From Phytophthora colocasiae (taxonomy: Eukaryota; Oomycota; Peronosporomycetes; Peronosporales; Peronosporaceae), in contig JAGKQI010000045.1 in the NCBI GenBank assembly GCA_018806915.1, positions 1,178,001-1,242,000 on the forward strand: a stretch of 64,000 nucleotides of DNA. The letters are read 5' to 3'. The notes below the pieces were generated by a model that was given only the letters and a program-made list of their open reading frames with translations, had not been told where the DNA came from and searched no databases. Both the position numbers and the translations under genes were made by a program. Below are positions 11,250 to 22,237 of this stretch, piece after piece (the stretch's first letter is position 1; the number at the start of each line of letters is the position of its first letter).

Positions 11250-11618
11250 ATGCAGCTCCTCTCGACTCTCACCGCCGCTGCCGTCGCCACTGCCGCTATT
11301 GCTCTCGTGATTGCGGAGCAGGAGGTCCACCTCAAGGTTCGTGTGCACGACAAGTTCTACGTGACGCCCATCGGTCAGCAGTGCGCCTTCAACAGCTGCG
11401 TGGACCCATCGGTCTACCCGTGCGCCAACAGCGGTGTGTGCGTGCGCCTCAACTACACTTACGGCAAATGCAGTGATGACGAGGCCGACAAGGCTTCGTC
11501 GCAGGACTACAACGACCCGAAGCTGCTGTGCCCGTACCCGAACCCGTACAACAGCAAGCTCGGCTCTGTATCCGATGACGAGAGCTACGACAGCTATGAC
11601 AGCTATGACAGCCAGTAA
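11250..11618 (+). CDS. Small secreted Cys-containing protein with EGF-like spacing
   Basis: The 122-aa product starts with a clear signal peptide (MQLLSTLTAAAVATAAIALV, cleavage expected near residue 22). The mature part has six Cys (45, 50, 58, 64, 74, 94). The segment CVDPSVYPCANSGVC has spacing that resembles an EGF-like loop. One N-glycosylation sequon (NYT, 68-70) is present. The C-terminus is acidic with a tandem DSY repeat (YDSYDSYDS). It is probably exported to the cell wall or apoplast. Small secreted Cys-containing proteins of plant-associated oomycetes include candidate effectors and elicitors, but nothing here proves that role. No RxLR or LFLAK-type motif is visible. It stands alone, in the same direction as the SWIM gene 133 bp downstream. 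Confidence 0.8.
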   Translation: MQLLSTLTAAAVATAAIALVIAEQEVHLKVRVHDKFYVTPIGQQCAFNSCVDPSVYPCANSGVCVRLNYTYGKCSDDEADKASSQDYNDPKLLCPYPNPYNSKLGSVSDDESYDSYDSYDSQ

Positions 11619-11750
11619 AAATGAGAAGTTTTAATCTCTCTCTAATGTAGAGAAGAAAGCAATGTATATTTTCTCAAAACGTATCTTCCCTCTTTAAATA
11701 GATCATCATTTACTACAGTTGTACGTTTATGATTGGCGCATTTTTGAATA

Positions 11751-13634
11751 ATGCCGACCGGGGAGGAACCGTGCGTGCCGGTCGCACCTTCCGACGAAGT
11801 ACATGACGCTGAAATGACAGCGCTCAAAGGCGAAAAGTGGACGAACGGGAAAGAACTGACGGCGCGCGTGAAGGACATCGCGTTGGGCGCTGGTAAACGC
11901 GCCGTCGTGAAAATTGGAAGTGGAAGTTACAAAAAGTTTACGTGCAGCAGCGAACAACCGTGTCCGTGGTTCATTAATGCTGTGTGTTCTCGGCCGAAGA
12001 AGGGGGTGGTGGAGGAGAGATGCGGACGCTATTGGTACGTGACGTCGGCGTCGTTGACACACAGTCCGGAGTGCGACAGCGTGCCACGCCCTACCACCAG
12101 ACAGCTCAAAGAAAGCATTTTATTGAGAGACGCAGTGTACGCGGACGCACGTGTATCTTCGGTGGATCTAGTGGCGCAATTAGAAGCTTCACAAGCTTTC
12201 CAGTGCAGTAAAAGCATGGTGTATAAAGCTAAAACGGACCTTTTGGAGGCAATGGAGGCTGCACGGCGCAACGGTGATGCTGTTCCGGAAGTAGTGGAGT
12301 CGATGCAGAAATTACCAGGCTACATGCAGCAGCTACGGACTTTAAACGCACATGTAGCTACTGTGATCGAGACGGAGGATAAAACTACTGGATCGTGCTT
12401 TGAAAAAGCTCTGTTGGCACTAGACCCGACGGGGGTTTGGAATAACCAAAGCATCTTGGGGATTGACAGTGTGGAAATGGAGCATACAAGCTACAACGGC
12501 ACGATGTTGGTGCTTGTAGGGCGAGACGGAGACTTACAACCACTCCTTCATGCAGCAGCTCTTGTTCCAGAGGGATCTCTACAGAACTGCTTGTGGTTTC
12601 TGGAGAAATTGATGCAACATGGCTTCCCGTTACGTAGATTCCCGATGGTGATTAATGGACGTGGAGAGTTAGGCTCAGCGTGCAATGTGCTGCGTCTCAC
12701 TCACGTGATGTTGTGTACAAGACAAATACTGAAGGATATGCGAGATACACTGGACGTTGCGTTGGAAGAGGATGATGAGGCCCTTGTTTGGCAAGCGCAA
12801 CGTGCAGAGGCTGAAAGTGAGTACCTCGCGTCTGTGGCACAACTTGCACGACAGAACGAGGCTGCAGGGCAGTACATTCGTGGACTGGAACCGACCAAGT
12901 GGTGCTTGTATCCGTATTTGGCAGTGCGGAAGATGTACGGGTGGCAGACAACACGGTTTGAGGAGATGGACCTTGGAACGGGAACGTTGGGGTTGGCTCC
13001 AGTGAAGAAACAGTTACCTTATGAGTGCTTTAAAGTATTAGCGCTGGTTGCTATGCACGCCGCGTTCCAACGGCATGAGCGTGCGACGCAGTGGGAATTA
13101 GAGCGTCGTGTAGTCACGCCGGAGGCTGAACGGTTGATGCAGGAGCAGCTCGCCCGTGTTCAGCTTTACTCTGTGTGCATGAGCTCAGCGCAACTGGCTT
13201 TCGTGTGGAACTCGCAGAAACCACAGATCCGGCAGAGGCGTGTGGACTTGGAGCACCGCACGTGCACGTGCTCGCGTCGACTGCAGTGGGGGATACCTTG
13301 TCGGCACGTGCTAGCGGCGCTACAGAAGCTGGGGGCAATGGACCGAGCGGTGGAGTTCTTTGACGAGTGCTATCTCGTACGTAACTACGTATCGTCATTT
13401 AAGGACAGGGCGCTAGAGCTGCCAGTGGATGATAATATCGAGCTGGACACGACGCTGCGTCCTCCACGATACGTGAACAAGCAGAGCAGCAACGACGCAG
13501 ACAGCCATGCGAACTCCAAGCAAAAGAAGCGTCGGAAACGAAACCTCCCGTTGGATCAACGCAAGCGACCGATGTACAAGTGCCACAAATGCAACCGTGC
13601 AGAAGGACACAACAAAGGCACTTGTCCATACTAA
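11751..13634 (+). CDS. MULE-derived SWIM zinc-finger protein, probably domesticated
   Basis: This 627-aa intronless ORF is intact. Residues about 55-110 form a FAR1/MULE-like N-terminal zinc-binding region (C65, C71, C79, then H104-x3-C108). Residues about 233-330 align with the MULE transposase core: GIDSVEM (D239) is the first-Asp block, followed by LVLVGRDGD. The block that usually reads as 'SD' plus a basic residue is INGRGELG (301-308), so the second Asp is replaced by Gly303. A SWIM finger follows: CTC at 505-507 and CRH at 517-519. A basic stretch (KQKKRRKR) and a C-terminal zinc knuckle-like C-x2-C-x5-H-x4-C (611-625) end the protein. An intact long ORF lacking a catalytic Asp, with no flanking TIRs seen, suggests a DNA-binding host protein of FAR1/MUSTANG style. 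A recently dead MULE is the alternative. Confidence 0.75.
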   Translation: MPTGEEPCVPVAPSDEVHDAEMTALKGEKWTNGKELTARVKDIALGAGKRAVVKIGSGSYKKFTCSSEQPCPWFINAVCSRPKKGVVEERCGRYWYVTSASLTHSPECDSVPRPTTRQLKESILLRDAVYADARVSSVDLVAQLEASQAFQCSKSMVYKAKTDLLEAMEAARRNGDAVPEVVESMQKLPGYMQQLRTLNAHVATVIETEDKTTGSCFEKALLALDPTGVWNNQSILGIDSVEMEHTSYNGTMLVLVGRDGDLQPLLHAAALVPEGSLQNCLWFLEKLMQHGFPLRRFPMVINGRGELGSACNVLRLTHVMLCTRQILKDMRDTLDVALEEDDEALVWQAQRAEAESEYLASVAQLARQNEAAGQYIRGLEPTKWCLYPYLAVRKMYGWQTTRFEEMDLGTGTLGLAPVKKQLPYECFKVLALVAMHAAFQRHERATQWELERRVVTPEAERLMQEQLARVQLYSVCMSSAQLAFVWNSQKPQIRQRRVDLEHRTCTCSRRLQWGIPCRHVLAALQKLGAMDRAVEFFDECYLVRNYVSSFKDRALELPVDDNIELDTTLRPPRYVNKQSSNDADSHANSKQKKRRKRNLPLDQRKRPMYKCHKCNRAEGHNKGTCPY

Positions 13635-13693
13635 CACTGGAGAACGAGGTTTGTATTGATTAAATAACAGCTTGGTGTCTCACTACAGTCGAT

Positions 13694-14473
13694 TCAAGAG
13701 CTGCTCTCCGAGCTACGAACGGCGTGACGGATGCAGTAGTAGTCATACTTCTGGTATGAGCGCCGGTTGCACCCCTCCTGCTTGCAGCGATTGCCGCCGC
13801 CATGGGCCCAGCACAACCCGCCCTGCGTAGACACTTTGGTGCATTCAGGGAATTCGCAGGTGTGGCCGCCACCGTGGGACCAGCAGTGGCCGTACCGCTT
13901 GGCCTTCTTCGTGCAACCAGGTTTGGTGCACATTTTGAATCCGCCATGCTGGAAGCAGCGCTGGTAGAGTTTGGCGCGTTTGTTGCAACCGGGTTCGGTG
14001 CATTTGGAGCCACCACCGTGACGCACGCAGCAGCCACGAGAAACGGCGAGATTCTTACAACCTTCGACCTGACATGGCGGCGTGTGTGTCTTTCGAGTTC
14101 GAGTTTTACCCTGTGGTGAGGACGCACCGGAAGAAGCACTATCACTGGAACTGGGAGTTATACTGGATGGCTTACTGCTAGACGCTGCCATTGAAAGCGC
14201 AGCAAGAGTCATCAATGGCAGTCCCGCTTTCTTGCTGCCCAAGCACTGAATTAGGTCGCGCTTTTTCTCGTATGGCGCGATGCTCGATAGGATCTGCCGC
14301 CGGTATTGCAACGAAGAAGTGGCAGCTTGCGGACTGACCGGGGCAAGGCTTCGAAAGAGGGACATGGTTGCGGCATCTGCTCCCGTTTGGTCTGGCGTGT
14401 GGTAGCTCTTCATTGAGGCCTTCACCTGGACAGCCGGGTTGAGCAGATACGTGATGTTCGACTTGCTGTGCAT
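13694..14473 (-). CDS. WRKY19-like zinc-finger protein, cluster member 1
   Basis: The product is 259 aa from the ATG at 14473, chosen because MHSKSNITYLLNP matches the N-termini of its paralogues; an upstream in-frame Met at 14629 would add 52 residues with no counterpart. It carries a SLFRSLAPV block, an IAPYEKKRD block and an LPLMTLAALS block. The C-terminal half is five Cys/His repeats of the form C-x4-C-x7-C-x2-H-GG(G), from CQVEGC to YYCIRH. A basic RTRKTHTPP linker precedes the fingers. WRKY19-like proteins of plants and oomycetes have this fold without a confirmed function; nuclear nucleic-acid binding is an inference. The gene converges on the SWIM gene, with 59 bp between stops. Confidence 0.85.
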   Translation of the reverse strand: MHSKSNITYLLNPAVQVKASMKSYHTPDQTGADAATMSLFRSLAPVSPQAATSSLQYRRQILSSIAPYEKKRDLIQCLGSKKAGLPLMTLAALSMAASSSKPSSITPSSSDSASSGASSPQGKTRTRKTHTPPCQVEGCKNLAVSRGCCVRHGGGSKCTEPGCNKRAKLYQRCFQHGGFKMCTKPGCTKKAKRYGHCWSHGGGHTCEFPECTKVSTQGGLCWAHGGGNRCKQEGCNRRSYQKYDYYCIRHAVRSSESSS

Positions 14474-16015
14474 ACTGGTGATGATCGGGTTGAGTGAAAA
14501 TGCGGGCAATTTCGTTATGGAGAAGCATTGGAGCTCATGCATTGCGAACATCTCGAGGACGTGCAGACAGGGTGCAAAGGCAAGATGTGAAACGCCAAAC
14601 GCAACACATAAGCTCGGGTCACCACGCAAGCCAAAGCTCGCCTAGACAAGCACCAAGTTCTAAGACTCCAAGCAAAGAACATGCAGGAGCCTTTCGTCGC
14701 CTATATTGGAGGAACGCTCGGCAGCGTTTCGGTCGTGTAGAACCTGCATGCTGAGCATTCACACGCTTAACGTCGTCGAGATGGAGATACGCTCGACTGG
14801 TGCAACGCTGGACTGGCAGCGTTGACAAGTGGCTTGAGGTGCCGTGAGCAATCGACCTGGACAGCAACCCCCATCCATGTCGCTGTCGAGCACAAAGAAG
14901 ACGTCTTAATCCGACCCACTGCGTTAGTTCTGCTTGGTGCCGCACGGTTTCTGCTTGGTTCGGCCAGAGTGGGAGGATTCACAGGCACGCACCGAGAGGA
15001 TTGACGATTCCAAACTGAAGCACTAACCTTGCTTGCTTGTATCGCTGCCGCGTGTCAAGATACTTGACGTAGCTGATGATGCCTTGGCATTCAGGAGATT
15101 TGTTGGCTTTTTCAAGTCAATTGATCCGACAAAATGTAGCTCAATCTCAAAAGCCACAACATGAGGACAATACTGAGCGTCACTAGTGTCGGCACGAATT
15201 TACGCCAGAGCAACAAGAAACCACTTTGGCTGATTTAACATTCTTTTTGGACAACTATGGCTCCACACGTGCAGTTCGCGCCAAGGTCAAGAAGCGGAGG
15301 CTCATCGATTGCCTGCGGAAACTTCTAAATGGCGAAGACCCTGGTGAAAGTGAGCGAAGGGCAGCAGATAGGTGGACTCGAAGAACATGTGTGCGACGTT
15401 AATGAAACTATGGTAGATTTGGATTTTTTTCCTCAGAGTCTACGACTCTACAAAGCTGTTCGCCATGAACTTTCCGTCCGAGTGAAACTGAGGGTTTGAA
15501 CGAGACAATGAACAAAAGATACAAGAAGAAAATGTCTGCGGAACACAAGAATTCAACAATGAAAAGAACGATCTTGGTGGAGAGAGCAATGTTAAGGTTA
15601 AGATGCTGCAGAATGAAAGCACCGGAGGTGTTAGAAATGTCGACAACTGTGATTGTGCGGCATTGCCAAACGCTTTCGGACGCTGGAGAGTAAACTAAAT
15701 TTCACGTTGGTTCAACTGAAGATTCTTTCAAGCAAACAACTCAATGCAAAGTGGAGTATTTCCTCTGGAAAAGGATTTTATATTCCCGGGATAAACGTGA
15801 GCAAGACATCCAAGTTTACCATCCAAGAGCAACGTCCAGTGAATAAACAGAAATGACGACTCTAGTGGCGTGGCTAGCTCTCGGACGCAAGTGAAACCTA
15901 TCAAGGCACACTTTTGAGCAACAGTCTTTTATCTAAGCTTGTTGAAAAAAATTCAACCATTCGAAAACGAGAATAATGCACTTGTCAAATAAATAGCGCT
16001 CTCCAATCTAATATT
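14474..16015. other. Spacer between zinc-finger genes
   Basis: No full gene was seen. A plus-strand open fragment at about 15200-15402 (contains HEFTPEQQE and DLTFFLDNYG, ends at a TAA) has coding-like composition but no start; a stop lies just upstream. It may be a decayed gene fragment. Frames from 15440 to 15860 are short and unrecognised. Confidence 0.4.
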
Positions 16016-16756
16016 CTATAAGCTGGCTGCAACACCAACCGTAGTGGAAGCTACTAGATCACGAGGCGCATGACGCAGGCAGTAGTAGTCGTACTTCTGG
16101 TACGAACGGCGATTGCAACCCTCGTGCTTGCACCGGTTGCCACCGCCGTGAGCCCAGCAGAAACCACCTTGAGTTGACACCTTCGTGCACTCCGGAGCTT
16201 CACAGATGTGACCGCCGCCGTGCGACCAACAGTGACCATACCGCTTGGCCTTCTTCGTGCAGCCAGGCTCAGTGCACATCTTGTAGCCGCCGTGCTGGAA
16301 GCACCGCTGGTAGAGTTTGGCGCGCTTGTTGCAACCGGGTTCGGTGCACTTGGAACCGCCACCGTGGCGAACGCAGCAGCCACGGGAGACGGCGAGATTC
16401 TTGCAGCCTTCGACCTGGCAAGGAGGCGTGTGCGTCTTGCGCGGGTGAGGCTTAACAGTAGCGACCTCGGGTATCGGAAGAAACGGTTCGTTCACGCACA
16501 ATGCTGCCAGTGAAAGCATCGGGAGCTTGGCTTTATCGCCGTACAAACGCATACTGTTGAACCTCTTCTCGCGTGGAGCGATACATGAGTTAATCAAACG
16601 ACGTTGATGTGAAGTCGACGGTGAAGTAGGCTTGGGGCTCTGCATGATCGATGACAGACTTCGGAAGAGTGTCGTGGACGGAGACGGAACGACCACCTTA
16701 ACGTCGTAGTCATCTGCTGGCGGATTGAGGAGGAAGGAGATGTCCGCTTTGCACAT
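16016..16756 (-). CDS. WRKY19-like zinc-finger protein, cluster member 2
   Basis: The product is 246 aa from the ATG at 16756 (MCKADISFLLNP). The ORF extends upstream to 16864, but that part lacks family similarity. It contains a TLFRSLSSI block, an IAPREKRF block, LPMLSLAALC and a basic KPHPRKTHTPP linker, followed by five Cys/His finger repeats ending YYCLRH. A 349-bp part of its finger-coding sequence (16078-16426) is identical to the locus at 24810-25158, while the N-terminal halves differ completely, which points to recent gene conversion. Probably a nuclear protein; the biochemical function is unknown. Confidence 0.85.
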   Translation of the reverse strand: MCKADISFLLNPPADDYDVKVVVPSPSTTLFRSLSSIMQSPKPTSPSTSHQRRLINSCIAPREKRFNSMRLYGDKAKLPMLSLAALCVNEPFLPIPEVATVKPHPRKTHTPPCQVEGCKNLAVSRGCCVRHGGGSKCTEPGCNKRAKLYQRCFQHGGYKMCTEPGCTKKAKRYGHCWSHGGGHICEAPECTKVSTQGGFCWAHGGGNRCKHEGCNRRSYQKYDYYCLRHAPRDLVASTTVGVAASL

Positions 16757-17738
16757 GACTATAGTGTTGTAATGGATGTGTTCACGAAAGTGTGAATTGA
16801 ATTGTGAGCTGAAGACGAAGCAGAAACCCAGAAGCGGCGCTATGTCACCACCAGCAAGGGTCATAAACCTGCACAGTCATGACAGGGGTGTCGTCACGCG
16901 ACATTTGATCCGGCGGTGAGCGCGTGTTGATGCGCCATTGCTAAACGCTTGCACATTGCACGCCAGTGCTAATCGTGCATAGTCTCGTCCAAACTCGGAC
17001 GCACGAAAGCAAGTAGCGACCGACTCGTCGACAGTTGAACGAGTCTGGAGATGCCGAAATGCTACCGAAATCCGTCAAAACCCCAGGCTAGAGTATTGTC
17101 ACCTCCATGAACCTTTAGCAATCGGGGATTCACGGCGTATTCGAGGACCGCGGACCTTCATGGAGACGATCTTGTCTTTGTCGGACAAGTGTGGCGGTTT
17201 TAATTCAACCGGTTAATTGTAGCACCGTGCACATGTACATGTAGTGCGTGACCAGCAAAACGCAGGAAAACACGCAGGCACGCACCAAGCAGCCATGCGA
17301 CGGGCGCCGTTTTCTGAAGTTCAAGAGCGTATTCGCCTCGATTGCTTTGTGAGTGCGCGCGTTTCTAGCTGGAACTGCAGATTAAACCAGCGGTTAAGTT
17401 TGCACACTTCACTTGCGTTTTGTATGTTGCAAGTGGATGTTGCAGACAAGAGCCATGCGAATCTGAGCAATCTTGCCCCGTCACGTGCTGTTCATCGTGA
17501 TCAACATGCTTACCCTTGAATCCTGCTCGTTTCTCCAGAATGAGGCGGGTAAGTTTAACCTCTTTTAAGTTCCTGTCAACATGGCGTGCTTGAATTGACC
17601 TCAACACCAAAGCATGGCTGCAATTGAACGTCTTGTCTGCAATGAGTCAATGGAGCCATGTTCAATTGAGGACACCCGCAGAATAATGAGCAACAATGAG
17701 CACGTCGAATAAATTAACGGTTTATCTACGTCGTGTCT
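16757..17738. other. Gene-free upstream region
   Basis: About 980 bp upstream of member 2 and downstream of member 3. Open frames here (for example 17244-17519) have no recognisable motif. No repeat or RNA gene was seen. Confidence 0.45.
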
Positions 17739-18016
17739 TCATCGAGTCATAACTGGCTTGGTATTTGCAACCAGCTTAGCGTTGGCGTGACGCTGGCAGT
17801 AGTAGTCATACCGTTGATATGACCGGCGGTTGCAGCCCTCATGCTTACAGCGATTGCCACCACCATGGGCCCAACAGAAGCCTCCCTGAGTAGACACTTT
17901 GGTACACTCGGGAGCATCACAGATGTGGCCACCACCGTGCGACCAGCAATGTCCATAACGTTTAGCTTTCTTCGTACAACCAGGTTTGGTGCACATTTTA
18001 AATCCGCCGTGTTGGA

Positions 18017-18341
18017 TGTCACGTGGTATCGTGGAGACGCAATTGTACAGACTTGAGTTGTAGTCGAGACTTGAGTTGTAGCCGAAGCTTGAGTTGTAGT
18101 CGAAGCTTGAGTTGTAGTCGAGACTTGAGTTGTAGAAAGTAAAATTGAGAATGAAATTGACGATGATATCAACAATAGCTATCTACTCGTGAAGCTGTCT
18201 AACACTGGTTGAATGCAAGTTAATGTACTATCCAGGTGCAGCTGAAACTTGAGGAGTCTTGCTGTTCGAGCCATGAGGTGATGGCTGAAATAAAACAGCT
18301 TGCTGCACGATGATAGCCATGTTGTGGTTGAAACCATGACA
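18017..18341 (-). repeat. 3' LTR of the gypsy element
   Basis: 325 bp. It contains five tandem copies of an 18-bp unit (such as GACTTGAGTTGTAGTCGA, about 18052-18136). The other LTR has four copies; this accounts for the 18-bp length difference. Confidence 0.92.
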
Positions 18342-18431
18342 ATCTTTCCCCTGAAGAGGAGCATGCCTTCGCGCGTTTGTCGCTAGCGCTGAATGGAAGG
18401 CGTTGTGCGTTTGAGTCGGTTCGAGCGACGT

Positions 18432-21400
18432 TTAGCCTGAGTAGTGCGAGAGCGCTCGAAAATGTCGATTAGGCCCTGTGCTTGGACCAAATTGCTGGAT
18501 GGCTCCCAGAATCAGCAACATCACGTCCATACCAGCGCACCTTGTAATAGAGCGTATTCTGGCGCACCCGCTTGTTGATAATCGCTTGCACTTGGTATCC
18601 GTCGTGTCCGTCGCGCGTAATAAGACGTGGCACGTCATTCAATCGTTGAGGAATTCGCCATGTCGAACTGGTACGGGCGTAGATATGAGATGTGGAATTC
18701 GTCGTGGATTTTGACTCCAGGAGGAAGACCGATTTGATACGTGTCAGGCGTCGTAGCTCGAATGACAGGGTAGGGACCAATAAACCGGGGGGCAAGCTTC
18801 CGTTTACCTAAAACACCAACGTGAGGGAGGTCGAGATTTCTTGTATCCAGTAAAACTTGGTCACCAGGTTCGAATCGGTACGTCGGTCTGTTGCGATCAT
18901 GGAAGTACTTCATAGTCGCCTGAGTAATTTCGAGTTCATCCTGGCACTGTTGTAAGATCACCCGCTGCTTATCCAAAAGCGAAGCGAAGACTGAGAGTGA
19001 CCTCGTTGCGTCGGTAGTACCAGGTCGCTGATTGATCGAGGGTTGTAGCCGAGGTCTGCTACAAATGGGGACATGCCAGTACTCGAATGAACCCGCGAAT
19101 TGTACGCAAATTCGGCTAACGCCAACAAGTCACTCCAGTCATCTTGGTGTGGCGAAACGAAAGCTCGTAGGTAATCAGCAATAAAGTGGTTAGTCCGTTC
19201 AGTTTGGCCATCCGTCGCAGGTCGAAATGCCGAGCTTAACTGAAGTTGCGAGTTCTGGAACTTCATCAAATTGGTCCAAAACCGAGATGTGAATTTACTG
19301 TCACGGTCCGACGTTATCGAATCTGGCAATCCGTGAAGTCGCTGATACTGGTCACGAAACAATCCGGCAGCTTCTTCTGCAGTACAAGTTGTCGTTGTTG
19401 GAATGAAGTGAGCTCGTTTAGTGAGTCGATCCACTATTACCCACACCGCGTCATGTCCACCATGCCGTGAACATGGCAGGCCTGTGATAAAGTCCATTGT
19501 AATGTGGCTCCAACGTCTGTCAGGAATTTCCAAAGGATGTAGTAACCCTGCAGGTTTCCGCTGTGATACTTTGATTCGTTGGCACATTTCACACGTAGTG
19601 ACGTAGCGCTTCACTGTTTTTCCATGTGCAACCAGTAGAACTTCTCTTGGAGCGCTAGTAGTGTCTTGAGACAGCCTGGGTGTCCACTTGACGCCACATT
19701 ATGGTGCTCGTAGAGAATAATATCCTTCAAGTCACGATCGTCAGGCACGCAAATTCGTCTCGGTGAATCACTGCGTGGCTGGAAGTAGAGAATACCGTCC
19801 TCGAGAAAGAAGTGATTGAGATTTGCGCGAATGCGCCGGTGCATGTCCAGTGGTGGTGCATCCGTATTGGATTGCGCAGTTTGAAGATACTGAAACAGCG
19901 GCCCGAAAACCGAATCCTCGGCGTAAAGCCGAGTACATTGTTCCAGGATTGAGGGTCGATTCCGTACGTAGTGTAGATAAACTTCGTTGCTGTCAGCCAC
20001 CTCCTCATTAGAAGTAAGTTGACGGAGTAAACTGGCTAGGGAGACGTAATGCGTGGATGCATCAGGCTGAAAGGCAGCGTTGCGGGAAATTGCGTCCGCG
20101 ACGATGTTTGTGTTACCGGAATCCACCGAAACCTTGGTTGGTACAAACCCAGTTCATTTAGCCAGCGAGCAAGGCGTTGCGAACAAGTTTTCTGTTCCAA
20201 AATCGACTGCAACGTCCGATGATCAGTGTTCACGAAGAACGGTTTATCGATAAGGTACACTCTCCAGACTCGCATGGCGTGTAATGCTGCCAGCAATTCT
20301 TTCTCTCGCGTCGGGTACATTAACTCAGCGCTGCTGAGCTTTTTCCACTGTACGCGATCACCTTCTCCTTGCCTTCGCTGTCAAGCTGGTAGAGATAGCC
20401 ACCAACGGCATAGTCAGAGGCATCCATCTGCACGTAGAAGTCTCTTCTGGAATCTGGATGGGCGAGCACTGGTGGAGATATCAGCTGAGCCTTCAAATTG
20501 GCAAAGCACTTGCGTTGCTCGGGCGTGAGGTTGATTCGTTCTTGCGCGGTTTTACCCTTTGTGGCCTCGACGAGTGGTGCTGATATTTCTGCATAGCTCT
20601 TACAAAACTTAAGCACGTACACACAAGTACCCAGGAACGACTGGAGCTCGCGTTTCGTCTTTGGTGTCGGCCAGTCGCGTATAATACGAATCTTGTCGGG
20701 ATCCATGCGGATACCATCGCGCCCAAAGTAATCTCCCAGACACGGTATCTCGTGCGAGCAAAATGTGCACTTAGCAAGTTTAATGTAGAGTTCTTGCTCC
20801 TGGCACCGTTGAAGTACAGCATCCAAAGCCTCGAGGTGGTCCGCAATATCCTTCGATTTCGTGAAAACAAAGAGGTCGTCGAAATAAGCCTGACAGAAAG
20901 CTTTCTGGTCGCAGAAGACTCGCTGCATCATCCGATTGAAGGCTGCTGGGCTGCATGATAGTCCCATCGGCGTGACTAAGTATTCAAACTGTCCGTCAGG
21001 CGTCGAGAACGCAGTATAGGGAATATCGGATTGGCGAAGTCGTACCTGAAAGAAGCCCCACAGCAGGTCGAGAGCGGAAAACCAATAACCATTCGCCATA
21101 GCATCAAAGATGTCCTCTTTTCGAGGTATTGGGGTGGCAGGAATACGAATTTTGCTGTTAATTGCCCGGAAATCGTGAACAATTCGCCACCCAACCGCCT
21201 TTTTGACGCAGAACGTAGGAGAAGAGTACGGAGACTTAGATGGCCGAATGATTCCGGCGTCCAGCATTTCACGTGTCCACTCGCGGATAGTTCGTTTCAT
21301 CTCATCACTGAGGCGATACTGTTTCCTCGTAACTGGAACGTCATCGACTAATTCTACCTCGGCTTCGATGTCAACCGTCCTCTGAGGTGGCCGACTTGGT

Positions 21401-22232
21401 AACTCCATTCGAAACACTGTGTCTTTGTATTTGGACACCACAGACTCAACAGGGGAGCCTTTCAACTTGTCCCAGTCTTGGCTAAGCTGTCGTGACGCTT
21501 TTTCACTTTGCGCAGGTTGATCTGCAAGCTGAACCATGAAACAAAATTCATCCGCTGAAGGCTTCATCTTCCGAAATTGCTTCCGGGTAATGATTTTAGT
21601 GGCTCCATGGCTGGATAGGTAGTTGTGTCGGGAGTAAAACAGTACAGTCTCGTCATAGGAAGTTCGGGCGTGTTTGGCCAGAGATCGTCTGCTTCCAGCA
21701 GCATTTCTGCAAGCAGAATTTCGCACACACTGACAAAAAGGAAGTGTCGCGCTGGATCCTCGAGACGTGACCGTTCTTGTAGCCCAATTAATGTCCGGAT
21801 TCACATCTTTCAGCCATGGTACACCAAGTAAGACGTGCTTCTGCTCCGGCACATCCATCACAAAACTTCCGTTGAATAAGGCGCGAAATTATCCATATCT
21901 AGCACGATCGTTGTCGTGCGCCGCGGAACATTGATGCTACGCTTAGCGCCGAGCTTGATCTTCAGTGGTTTGTCATGCTCGGTAACTGGTAACGCGAGTC
22001 GAGACACAACCGCCGGAGAGATGGCGTTAAAAGATGCTCCACTGTCAATAAAAACGTCCACAGATGCATTCTTGACACGAGCCTTCTTTGCCAAATAACC
22101 ATAAATGTTTTCTCGTTCGGCACTACCCTTTTCACCCGTGGAGTGAAGGTGTAATGACAGAGAATGTGGGCTATCAGACAATGTATGGTCACCATTATCT
22201 GACGATTTCGGCCCGGTGGGTCGCCAACCCAC
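18432..22232 (-). pseudogene. gypsy pol: protease, RT, RNase H, integrase, chromodomain (frameshifted)
   Basis: Segments in order: 22232-21858 has an aspartic protease motif (FIDSGASFNAISP). 21861-20320 is reverse transcriptase, with FSALDLLWGFFQVRL, LVTPMGLSCSPAAFNRMM and the YFDD active site in QAYFDDLFVF. 20320-20036 is RNase H-like (NTDHRTLQSILE). 20126-19611 has the integrase HHCC part (EHHNVASSGHPG). 19614-18958 is the integrase core (MDFITGLP, ITSDRDSKFTS, ATDGQTERTN). 18976-18635 has a GPY/F-type segment (FIGPYPVI). 18795-18469 has a chromodomain-like block (YQVQAIINKRVRQN, YYKVRWYG). At least four frame changes (near 20320, 20126, 19614 and 18960) break the polyprotein. The chromodomain suggests chromatin-targeted integration, known for chromoviruses. 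Confidence 0.9.
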
Positions 22233-22237
22233 CGAGC

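Noticed and set aside
15440..15860. Short ORFs between zinc-finger loci 1 and 2
   Set aside because: No conserved motif, biased composition and overlapping frames on both strands; not enough to call a gene.
18017..18341. The 18-bp tandem array as a CRISPR-like or satellite array
   Set aside because: Units are directly adjacent without spacers and lie wholly inside an LTR, matched in the second LTR.
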